A stretch of DNA of 64,000 bases from Armatimonadota bacterium. Its GTDB lineage: Bacteria > Armatimonadota > UBA5829 > DTJY01. The first letter of the stretch is position 1; every line of letters begins with the position of its first letter. The notes under the pieces are model-generated. The model was not told where the DNA came from, searched no databases, and worked only from the letters and a program-made list of their open reading frames with translations. Location: contig JARYMF010000004.1 in the NCBI GenBank assembly GCA_029907255.1, positions 62,001-126,000 on the forward strand, written 5' to 3'. Of this stretch, positions 26,709 to 34,323 are shown one piece after another. The translations under genes were made by a program, and so were the position numbers.

Positions 26709-29088
26709 CTTCGCTACCTGCGTTTCCCCGCTTAATGCTCGCAATGCCTACGCCAAACAGAACAACCAGTGCGCAACATGCTAGCCAAAGTCCCCTCTTA
26801 AATGACTTTGGACGGTACGAGAAAACCACCTCATGCTTTCCGGCTTGAATCGCTACTCCTCGGAAACAAAAATCCACCTCAAATACGCGTTTTGGCTCCC
26901 CATCTACCAAAGCTTCCCAACCCGGATAAAATTGGTCAGTGAGTATTAAAATGCCTGGTGCACGAGTTCTCACGCTTACTGTCACTTCATTCGGCCTATA
27001 TTTGGTAATCTTTACATCCTCACTCGCCATATCCACCTTCAGCGAGCCCGGACGAAGTGCTTCTAGCAGAAACTCGGAGTCGCCTAGCGCTGTTGTACGC
27101 AGGTCCACCTCGCCGCGCTTTATTCTGCAAAGGCATTCATCGTCCCCCACAAACTCTACCTTATGCACTATAAACGCTCGTGGAAGAACACCTTCATTCT
27201 GATACAAATAACAACCATCCATCTCTAAAGGCTTGCCCCCCAGGTGTACTAGAGAGATAATCCAACGAACCCCAAGCAAATCGTAGATGGGCGAAGCGGA
27301 ATTGTGAGCAAAAACCATGTTGCCGTTCTCACGCGGCGATGAATCCCTGCCGGCAGCTGCATCAAGCAATTTTTTATATCTGAGTGGATAGAGCGCCGAA
27401 TAGCCTTGAACGTCCTGCAAGCCATAAACCATTGCCGAGTTAGGTGGAAGCACAGCTTTCGGATAGGCGCGGAGGTCCCACTTCGAGTTCAGAGGCATAA
27501 TTCGCCACAAGCCCAAATCACCCCTGAGGAAATTCGTCAGGGTGCCCTCAGGATAAATCTGAGGCCGAACACAAGTTTGGTTATACTTTATCCCAAATAC
27601 AAGCAAGTCCGCGATGAGTAAACCTATTAATAACCCTCCGCAAAAAGCCCGATTCAGCTTCCCCGAAGCGAGAAGCACCATAAGCCCAAAAGCTCCAAGG
27701 AAAAATGGCGGGAATAGCCAGGTCACCGGAAGTGATATCTCAAGCAGGTCAATTGCACCAAATTCGCTCCGTATGCGCTCAAAATTTAGCTTTAAAAGAA
27801 GAAGCCCTATGAGTAGAATTGATATAACTATAAGTAAAATTCGAATCAACGTTTGATTAGCCTTTTCTGGCTTTTGATTTAAGAGCCGCTCAAAGCCCAG
27901 CGCACCAAGTATGGTTAGCGAAAACATATAGATAAAGAGTGCCCTTACGGGAGAACCTGAGCGTGAAAATCCAGGGACTCCAAAGTAGAAGATTCGATTA
28001 ACGGCGGTGCCCATTGCCATCAAAAGACCCAGAACGGCAAGGCAACCGAAAAACCAAGCATATTGCCGCCGCTTACCACCACACATAAACGCAAGCGGTG
28101 CGAGGAGAAGAGGCAAAATTCCCATGTAACCACAATAATCAGCGTATTCACCTACACCCCAATAGTCGAAATCGAGCTTCGACGGATTGCCATAAAAGTC
28201 AGGAAGCAGGAGCGTAATAAGGTTTGCCGGGGTCATTGCTGTAGATGAATACGCCTTATATCCACCGCCAATCCTATGCGACAGAGCCGCTAGTTCGGCG
28301 GTCGGAAGTATCTGCGGTGCTGCAAGGGCAAATCCAATAGCAAACGCAAAAATGCCAAGCCCCAGTGAGCAGACAATTCTAGTTTCCGAGCGTCCAACAA
28401 AAGCCAGATAAACTAAGAACATAGCGGACACAAGCAGACAGTAAAAAGCAATCTGTGGATGTCCTGCTATGAGTGAAAGCGCTATCATTACTCCGGACAC
28501 GGCAGCATAGATTCTCGAGCGTCGAACAAGAGCCAATCGCAAGAAATGCAGCGTAAGAGGAAGCCAAATAGCAACAGCCAAGAAGTTGGGGAGCTCCAAC
28601 CAAACAACAGCAAAACCGCCTAGCATAAATGTGATTCCGCCAAGCACCGAAGCCATCGAGCCCAATCCAATGCCCCTTAGGAAAATGTAGGTGAATACCC
28701 CCGCCGCAAAAAGGTGAAGTGCGGCAAGTATACCAAACGCAACGTCGGCCGGGAGCAAAGCGAATAGGAGATTTGGTGGATATAGTACGGCAGTCTGGGG
28801 ATCTGCAAGGAAAGGCATTCCACACATCTGATATGGATTCCAGAATGGAATATCTCCAGACCTTATAGACTCACCTAAGAACTTCCTAGCAGGGTAGAAG
28901 TAGGCAATCGAATCCCAAGTGAGCGCATTCCAATGGACCGGGTCCGGCGTCGCTACGCCTGCCCTCCATGGCGACATGTGGCCAAGCATACCACCCGGCA
29001 GAAGTGTCCGTGCGCCAAATAGAACCGGCCAAAGAAAAACAAAAGTAAGCACGGCGAAGATTAAAAACGGCAAGAGCCTGCGAATCAT
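26701..29088 (-). CDS. YfhO family membrane protein
   Basis: 795 residues, about 12 membrane helices followed by a long C-terminal soluble region. YfhO features: the first loop LLPGGMLGHMSPWRAG, then YFYPARKFLGESIRSGDIPFWNPYQMCGMPF and FADPQTAVLYPPNLLF; the C-terminus has YDLLGVRWIIS, RAFIVHKVEFV and LTDQFYPGWEALVDGE. In Firmicutes YfhO transfers sugars to lipoteichoic acid; here the acceptor must differ because the cell seems diderm. It shares an 8-nt overlap with the next membrane protein, and its own start is 7 bp after the small DMT-type gene, so the three form one unit. Confidence 0.85.
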   Translation of the reverse strand: MIRRLLPFLIFAVLTFVFLWPVLFGARTLLPGGMLGHMSPWRAGVATPDPVHWNALTWDSIAYFYPARKFLGESIRSGDIPFWNPYQMCGMPFLADPQTAVLYPPNLLFALLPADVAFGILAALHLFAAGVFTYIFLRGIGLGSMASVLGGITFMLGGFAVVWLELPNFLAVAIWLPLTLHFLRLALVRRSRIYAAVSGVMIALSLIAGHPQIAFYCLLVSAMFLVYLAFVGRSETRIVCSLGLGIFAFAIGFALAAPQILPTAELAALSHRIGGGYKAYSSTAMTPANLITLLLPDFYGNPSKLDFDYWGVGEYADYCGYMGILPLLLAPLAFMCGGKRRQYAWFFGCLAVLGLLMAMGTAVNRIFYFGVPGFSRSGSPVRALFIYMFSLTILGALGFERLLNQKPEKANQTLIRILLIVISILLIGLLLLKLNFERIRSEFGAIDLLEISLPVTWLFPPFFLGAFGLMVLLASGKLNRAFCGGLLIGLLIADLLVFGIKYNQTCVRPQIYPEGTLTNFLRGDLGLWRIMPLNSKWDLRAYPKAVLPPNSAMVYGLQDVQGYSALYPLRYKKLLDAAAGRDSSPRENGNMVFAHNSASPIYDLLGVRWIISLVHLGGKPLEMDGCYLYQNEGVLPRAFIVHKVEFVGDDECLCRIKRGEVDLRTTALGDSEFLLEALRPGSLKVDMASEDVKITKYRPNEVTVSVRTRAPGILILTDQFYPGWEALVDGEPKRVFEVDFCFRGVAIQAGKHEVVFSYRPKSFKRGLWLACCALVVLFGVGIASIKRGNAGSEDG

Positions 29089-29095
29089 TTATATC

Positions 29096-29500
29096 TCAAC
29101 GCTGCCCACTGTAACCTATCCCTATCAAGCTTACACCTATGCAAATCAGAAGTAAGCCCGGCACTGCAATTAGCGGAACTTTCTCACTCAAAATCAGTGC
29201 CGAAAGGATTACGACAAGCACATAGCTTAAACTAATCATTGGATAGGCGAAGCTCAAGTCCACTCTGCTCAGAATGATGATCCAAGTTATGGCGCTGAAG
29301 GCATAAATCATCAATCCAGCAAAAATATACGGCGTGAACATTGCCCTGATGGCACAAAAAGCCGCCTCAAAAATTGAATGATTGGGCTTAATTAAGCCGC
29401 CAAGCTTTGATGTGCCAATTTTTAAAACTATCTGACCAGTCGCCGCAAGCATGACGTTGAAAAGGATCAATGCTATAGAAAGCAAAGATGGCTTACCCAC
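29096..29500 (-). CDS. Small four-helix DMT/EamA-type membrane protein
   Basis: 134 residues from a GTG at 29500 with AGGGAGG 5 nt upstream. Four hydrophobic helices and the pattern ATGQIVLKIGTSKLGG, SAITWIIILSRVDLSFAYPMISLSYVLVVILSALILSEKV. It resembles ArnE/ArnF-type and SMR-like half-transporters, which work as dimers and can flip lipid-linked sugars. Given its two downstream neighbours (YfhO and a GT-C-like protein), flipping a polyprenyl-phosphate sugar is a sensible role. That is inferred from context only. Confidence 0.72.
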   Translation of the reverse strand: MGKPSLLSIALILFNVMLAATGQIVLKIGTSKLGGLIKPNHSIFEAAFCAIRAMFTPYIFAGLMIYAFSAITWIIILSRVDLSFAYPMISLSYVLVVILSALILSEKVPLIAVPGLLLICIGVSLIGIGYSGQR

Positions 29501-29620
29501 AAGTACCTCCCTAAAAAATAAGCCCCGAAACCGAATATGCTGAACCACGGCCGCTGGCCGTATTTTCCGGTCTCAAGGGCTCAGTATTAATGCTCTTATT
29601 GAAAAGCCAACCTGTCGAGG

Positions 29621-30256
29621 TTAAACCTTCAACAGCTCTTTAGCTTTGTCCACCGCACTCGCGGCATCCGGCGCATAACCATCGGCGCCAATCTCGTCGG
29701 CATAGTTCTGCGTTACCGGCGCCCCGCCAATCATGACGTTTACACCATCCCGCAAGCCAGCCTCAGCCAGTGCATTTATTGTGTCTTTCATTGCCGGCAT
29801 GGTAGTCGTAAGAAGCGCCGATAAACATACTAGCTTTGCATTCTTTTCTTTTACTGTCTGCACAAATTGCTCAGGCTTGACGTCGACGCCGAGGTCGATA
29901 ATCTCGAAGCCAGCGCCTTCGAGCATCATGGCAACCAAATTCTTGCCAATATCGTGGAGGTCGCCCCGAACCGTACCAATTGCAACTCTTGCGATTGGCT
30001 CAACACCGGTTTCAACCAGCCTCGGCTTTAGGACCTCCATGCCATTTTTCATGGCGCGAGCCGCAATGAGCACTTCAGGCACATAGAACTCGTTGTTCTT
30101 GAACTTCTCACCCACTACGCTCATGCCCGCTACTAAGCCCTTGTTTAGTATGTCTTGGGGACTTTCGCCCTCAGCCAGGGCCTTTTCAGTGAGCTCTCGA
30201 ACAAGTGGAGCTTTGCCGTTAATCAGCGCATTGGCTAGCTCCTCGTAGTTGAACAT
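29621..30256 (-). CDS. Corrinoid-binding methyltransferase protein (MtbC/MttC type)
   Basis: 211 residues. An N-terminal helical cap (about 1-85, YEELANALINGKAPLVRELTEKAL) precedes a B12-binding Rossmann domain with the cobalt-ligating motif TVRGDLHDIGKNLVAMMLEGAGFEI (DxHxxG, His near residue 103), then CLSALLTTTMPAMKDTI and MIGGAPVTQNYADEIGADGYAPDAASAV. Such proteins shuttle methyl groups between a substrate methyltransferase and a second one acting on H4folate or a thiol. The two methyltransferases are not nearby. The next gene upstream encodes a RACo-type activator, a usual partner. Confidence 0.93.
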   Translation of the reverse strand: MFNYEELANALINGKAPLVRELTEKALAEGESPQDILNKGLVAGMSVVGEKFKNNEFYVPEVLIAARAMKNGMEVLKPRLVETGVEPIARVAIGTVRGDLHDIGKNLVAMMLEGAGFEIIDLGVDVKPEQFVQTVKEKNAKLVCLSALLTTTMPAMKDTINALAEAGLRDGVNVMIGGAPVTQNYADEIGADGYAPDAASAVDKAKELLKV

Positions 30257-30355
30257 TCAGATACCCCCTATGCAGTATTTATTTGTCTGACTCTTCTCCT
30301 TAATCGGGCTTGCTAGCTTTAGGGGATTGAATCAGCAACCATCTCACCTAACAAG

Positions 30356-32233
30356 CTAGCCCACCCCATCAAGGAAAACACTTTGCGAACCTGTGTCGGG
30401 CCAAGGACCGAACATCAGGGCTTCCGCAAACTTTTCCTGAAAACTAGAGTCCGTTGTCAGCTCTACATACTCAATTGACTGAGCGATCCGGTCAGCCTCG
30501 GACCTCTCGTCAGTTGAAAGCAGTGCAAGCTTCGCACCTTCGCCCGCCGCATTCCCTACCGAATGTACCTTTGATAATGGCACATTTGGTATAAGCCCAG
30601 CGGCAATCGCGCTCTGCTTGCGCATATAATTGCCGAATGCCCCCGCGAGAACTACCGCCGATAAATCATTCGGCACAATATTTAGGCGCTCCATTAACGT
30701 ACGAATTCCAGCCGCAATGGCTCCCTTTGCAAGCTGAACTTCGCGCACATCCCTTTGTGTAATCACCACCGGCGTCCCATGCGCCGAATGTTCAGCACTT
30801 GCCAGAACAAATCCCCCATCCGTGAGTCTGGCTTTAAGACCACCGTAATCAGGCGGTACTTCATCAACATCTACTATTCTTCCACTTTCCTCCAGAATTC
30901 CTGCTTTGCGCAAACAAACAATTGCATCAAGAAGGCCGGAGCCGCAAATACCAACCGCCTTTGCGCCATCCACAGTGCTAAACTCTATATCTCCATCCGT
31001 AATCCACACAGAATCAATCGCGCCAGAAGCAGCTCTCATCCCGTGCTTGATATGCGCTCCCTCAAATGCTGGACCTGCTGCCGTTGAGCACGCAAGCATT
31101 CGTTCTTTCGAGCCTAGCACAATTTCGCCGTTTGTGCCTATATCTACCGCCAACACGATGCCGTCGCTCTTGTGGATGGCGGTAGCAAGAATCATGCCAA
31201 CTGTATCTGCCCCTACATATCCAGCGACATTCGGAAGTACGTGCACCAAGCCAGCTGAATTGATTCTTAAACCAAGGTCGCCCGCATCTAACGTCATACT
31301 GTGACTGAATGTCGGAACATAGGGCGCCTGCGCCAAATGCCTCGGATCCACACCTAGCAGTAAATGCGTCATGCATGTGTTGCCAACGACAACTGCTTCA
31401 TATATTTTACTCAACGACACATTTGCTTGTCTAGCCAATCTGCCAGCGATTCTGTTTAGCTCTTTGACAACCGCCGTTTGAAGCCACTTAAGGCCCTTGG
31501 GCTCCTGCATCGAATAGCTAATTCGGCTGATGACGTCCTCACCTATCCGAGCCTGAGGGTTGACGGCCGCCGTCACCGCTAATTGAGAACCATTGGTGAG
31601 ATCAAGAAGGTAACCTGCAATCGTCGTTGTCCCTATATCAAAGGCAATTCCATAACATTCCTGCGTAGCCTCTCCACCCTCAACGGAAATAAGCTTTCCA
31701 TTCGCAAAAACACCTGTCGCTTTAAATCCCGATTTGCGCAGTTCGCATCCAAGGTTTTTTAACAGCTGAAGCGAAGGCGCAAAGCCAGTCTTTATATCGA
31801 AGACATCCAATATGCGGTCAAGATCCGAACGCAGGTCATCCACGGTAGGCTTAGGGATTACTGCGTAGCGCTTGGTAATATTCGGCTTGAGAACGAAGTC
31901 TCTAGTCGCCCCAGTTACGAGTATCTTGTCCGTCGCCTTGAATTTGTGATCGCGGGTGAAAATAACTGCATCTCTATCGAGGATAACTTGACATGCAAGC
32001 CGGTAACCCTGGGCAAGTTCAGACTCAGTTAGACCTGCCTCATCAGCAGGTGTGGGCGGAGGTGCACCTTCCTGAAAATAGACAAGACACTTGGCACAGC
32101 GGCCCTTCCCGCCACACGGCATGGTTATTCCTTTTCCCAATATATCAAATGCATAACGAAGAGGAGTGCCTGGCGAAAGCAAAGCAGATCGCCCTGAAGG
32201 GTAAATTGTTATTCTAATTTTTTTCGAGTTCAA
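30356..32233 (-). CDS. RACo-type corrinoid reductive activator (ASKHA/DUF4445, [2Fe-2S])
   Basis: 625 residues from a TTG start with GGAGAG upstream. A plant-type ferredoxin domain at the N-terminus has MPCGGKGRCAKCLVYFQEGAP and a fourth cysteine in GYRLACQVI. A linker leads to an ASKHA-fold ATPase: AFDIGTTTIAGYLLDL, VVVGNTCMTHLLLGVDP, LAVDIGTNGEIVLGSK, ICGSGLLDAIVCL and LAGAFGNYM. Proteins of this kind use ATP hydrolysis to drive one-electron reduction of Co(II) back to Co(I) in corrinoid proteins. Its companion is the corrinoid protein 99 bp downstream. An 8-bp inverted repeat (GCTAGCTT, 30312-30319 region, with 30353-30360) spans the gap between them. Confidence 0.92.
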   Translation of the reverse strand: MNSKKIRITIYPSGRSALLSPGTPLRYAFDILGKGITMPCGGKGRCAKCLVYFQEGAPPPTPADEAGLTESELAQGYRLACQVILDRDAVIFTRDHKFKATDKILVTGATRDFVLKPNITKRYAVIPKPTVDDLRSDLDRILDVFDIKTGFAPSLQLLKNLGCELRKSGFKATGVFANGKLISVEGGEATQECYGIAFDIGTTTIAGYLLDLTNGSQLAVTAAVNPQARIGEDVISRISYSMQEPKGLKWLQTAVVKELNRIAGRLARQANVSLSKIYEAVVVGNTCMTHLLLGVDPRHLAQAPYVPTFSHSMTLDAGDLGLRINSAGLVHVLPNVAGYVGADTVGMILATAIHKSDGIVLAVDIGTNGEIVLGSKERMLACSTAAGPAFEGAHIKHGMRAASGAIDSVWITDGDIEFSTVDGAKAVGICGSGLLDAIVCLRKAGILEESGRIVDVDEVPPDYGGLKARLTDGGFVLASAEHSAHGTPVVITQRDVREVQLAKGAIAAGIRTLMERLNIVPNDLSAVVLAGAFGNYMRKQSAIAAGLIPNVPLSKVHSVGNAAGEGAKLALLSTDERSEADRIAQSIEYVELTTDSSFQEKFAEALMFGPWPDTGSQSVFLDGVG

Positions 32234-32308
32234 GTTTTGTAGCTCTCCAGGTGTTTCTTAAGTAGAAATTCAAAATAAAGCCCCTAACTGGAACTTCTCA
32301 GCGGAATC

Positions 32309-32656
32309 TTAGAAGTAGACAATGTTTTTACGTGCTACCTCATTGGAGGGATCCTCTTCAAGCACCGACATGAATTCCTGCTTTGCCTCTTCTATCATTC
32401 CAAGCATTGCATAGGTAAGAGCAAGGTCATTCCTGGCATCTAGGTTCGATGGTTCAATCTCCTTAGCTTTACGGAGCATCTCGAGCGACTCATCGAACAT
32501 GCCCGTAAAGCCATATACCAAGCCAAGCTGCCTATAAGCCTCACAATTCATGCCGTCGAGCTTGATTGCTTCCTGCAGCTCAATTATGGCTTCATCATAT
32601 TGACCGGCTATTTTAAACTCTATGCCCCGTTGTAGATGTTCTTTAGCCTCGCCCAT
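32309..32656 (-). CDS. TPR repeat protein
   Basis: 115 residues from the ATG at 32656 (GAGG 7 nt upstream); the longer reading to 32680 crosses a hairpin. It consists of about three tetratricopeptide repeats, with the spacing G-x2-Y and A-L/A-A: QYDEAIIELQEAIKLDGMN, YRQLGLVYGFTGMFDESLEML, RNDLALTYAMLGMIEEAKQEF. No signal peptide or other domain. It should be a protein-binding scaffold; the partner is unknown. It is downstream of fmt and upstream of the RACo gene on the same strand but has its own likely promoter. Confidence 0.85.
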   Translation of the reverse strand: MGEAKEHLQRGIEFKIAGQYDEAIIELQEAIKLDGMNCEAYRQLGLVYGFTGMFDESLEMLRKAKEIEPSNLDARNDLALTYAMLGMIEEAKQEFMSVLEEDPSNEVARKNIVYF

Positions 32657-32666
32657 CTCCAAACCT

Positions 32667-32704
32667 CGTGCTCTTAGCACGCGAAAGGAAATAATAAAAT
32701 TATA
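32667..32704 (-). promoter_or_regulatory. Promoter -10 and leader hairpin of the TPR gene
   Basis: Minus strand: TATAAT at 32704-32699, with no good -35. The leader of about 36 nt contains the hairpin CGTGCT-AAG-AGCACG (32667-32681), whose end touches the GAGG ribosome site. It could slow translation start, but it is short. Confidence 0.4.
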
Positions 32705-32812
32705 AATGCGGTTTGTATTTGTTCAGACTCTTTATAGTCGGGATTTTACAGCCGGAGATGGGGCTCATTCTACCAGGGCTTATATTAAGTATAGCATCTT
32801 TCGGCAGACTAA

Positions 32813-33754
32813 TCAAGATCGACAACTATCGAATCGCATGCCTGCGGTTATATGTCTTCCTCGTGCAAATTCCGTAGCTGTCATTCGTCTGCGATTCTCC
32901 GGCTGCACCTCCACTAAAAGAATTGCGCCATCTCCCGTTCCAACCACAATTCCCTCCTTTGAAACTTCTATGATCTCACCCGGGCTAGCCTCCACATCCC
33001 TATCTACGCGGCGGCATAACCAAATTTTAAGCGGTGAGCCCTCAAAATAAGTATATGCTCCGGGACGTGGTGTGCACCCTCTTATCCTATTTACAATTTT
33101 ATCCGCTGGCTGAGCCCATCGAATTTCACAATCCTCTTTTTTGACTGAGGGAGCATGGGTAGCCAACGAATGATCCTGCGGCTTCGGTTGAATTTTACCC
33201 TGTTCAAGTCCATCAAGAGTCTTAATTAAAAGCTCTGCGCCAATATTAGCAAGCCGCTCTTCAAGCGTACCTTCATTGTCCTCGGGAAGTATCTCAACTT
33301 CCTGCTGAAGAAGAATCGGCCCAGTATCCAAGCCCGCATCCATTAACATAGTTGTGACCCCAGTTTTTGTCTCCCCTTCAAACAATGCGTGGTGCACCGG
33401 TGCAGCTCCCCTATATTTCGGCAAAAGCGAAGCATGAACATTTATGCTGCCGTATTTTGGTATGTCGAGAAGCTTTTGCGGTAGTATCTGGCCAAATGCG
33501 GCGACAACTATGACGTCGGGAGATAGTTCCTCGACAAGTTTGATAAAGTTCTCATCCCTAACTTTCTCAGGCTGGTAGATAGGCACACCAGCTTCCAACG
33601 CTACTTCTTTTACCGGAGACATACTAACTTCCCTACCGCGTCCCTTGGGTCGGTCTGGCTGAGTAACGACTCCGATAACCTCATGCTGGGAGTTGAGAAG
33701 GGCTTGGAGTGTCGGCACTGCAAATTTTGATGTGCCCATGAAAAGGATGCGCAT
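32813..33754 (-). CDS. fmt: Methionyl-tRNA formyltransferase
   Basis: 313 residues. Formylates initiator Met-tRNA with 10-formyl-H4folate. The catalytic block INVHASLLPKYRGAAPVHHAL (Asn, His) and the later DAGLDTGPILLQ (Asp) are present; the start MRILFMGTSKFAVPTLQALL is typical and the C-terminal OB-like domain is complete. It is 5 bp downstream of def, the standard def-fmt arrangement that couples formylation with deformylation. Confidence 0.98.
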   Translation of the reverse strand: MRILFMGTSKFAVPTLQALLNSQHEVIGVVTQPDRPKGRGREVSMSPVKEVALEAGVPIYQPEKVRDENFIKLVEELSPDVIVVAAFGQILPQKLLDIPKYGSINVHASLLPKYRGAAPVHHALFEGETKTGVTTMLMDAGLDTGPILLQQEVEILPEDNEGTLEERLANIGAELLIKTLDGLEQGKIQPKPQDHSLATHAPSVKKEDCEIRWAQPADKIVNRIRGCTPRPGAYTYFEGSPLKIWLCRRVDRDVEASPGEIIEVSKEGIVVGTGDGAILLVEVQPENRRRMTATEFARGRHITAGMRFDSCRS

Positions 33755-33759
33755 CTTTT

Positions 33760-34251
33760 TTATGCCTCTATCGCTTCCTCTTCCTCTGTGGCTGTGACAT
33801 AGTGCAGCGAATTTGGCTCAGCTCTATCAATAAACAGCACTCCATTTAGATGGTCTAGCTCATGCTGGATAATGCGCGCAGTTAATCCCTCGGCTTTAAT
33901 CTTCACAGGCTTTCCTCTTTCATCTAAACCCTTAACCTCAATTTCATTTGCGCGGCGAACCTCACCTTGCAGGCCTGGCACACTGAGGCATCCTTCAATG
34001 CCAACTTGCTCACCGCTGGCATGCACGATTTTTGGATTGATAAGAACCTTTGGCCCTGTTCCGTCATCAAACACAATAACTTTCTGCAGGACCCCAATCT
34101 GATTTGCAGCAAATCCCACACCATTTGCCTCATGCATGGTATCAATCATATCGTGTATCAGCTTTTTCGTATTCGTATCTACTTTGGTTACGGCTTTAGC
34201 CTGTTGTCTGAGAACAGGATCCGGATAGGTAACCACATCGCGCGCCGCCAT
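33760..34251 (-). CDS. def: Peptide deformylase
   Basis: 163 residues, start after AGAGGTAAAGAA. Removes formyl from nascent N-termini. All three metal-site motifs are present: GVGFAANQIG (motif 1), EGCLSVPG (motif 2, Cys ligand) and QHELDHLNG (motif 3, two His ligands and catalytic Glu). A short acidic C-terminal tail follows. It lies between priA and fmt in one run. A 16-bp palindrome sits 15 bp upstream of the start. Confidence 0.98.
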   Translation of the reverse strand: MAARDVVTYPDPVLRQQAKAVTKVDTNTKKLIHDMIDTMHEANGVGFAANQIGVLQKVIVFDDGTGPKVLINPKIVHASGEQVGIEGCLSVPGLQGEVRRANEIEVKGLDERGKPVKIKAEGLTARIIQHELDHLNGVLFIDRAEPNSLHYVTATEEEEAIEA

Positions 34252-34265
34252 TTCTTTACCTCTTA

Positions 34266-34281
34266 ATTAAAGCGCTTTAAT
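34266..34281. promoter_or_regulatory. 16-bp perfect palindrome ATTAAAGCGCTTTAAT
   Basis: A perfect palindrome in the 72-bp gap between priA and def, about 15-30 nt upstream of def. The AAGCGCTT core is the same as in the operator at 2109-2118. It could be a LacI-family operator or, as RNA, a stem with no loop; the absence of a loop favours a protein-binding site. Confidence 0.45.
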
Positions 34282-34323
34282 GCCATCATACTCCAACACG
34301 GCTTTTCCCAATTCAAAGCTTTA

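Noticed and set aside
29555-29569. Hairpin ACGGCC-GCT-GGCCGT as terminator
   Set aside because: It is short and on the coding (minus) strand no T-run follows it; it lies upstream of the small DMT-type gene.
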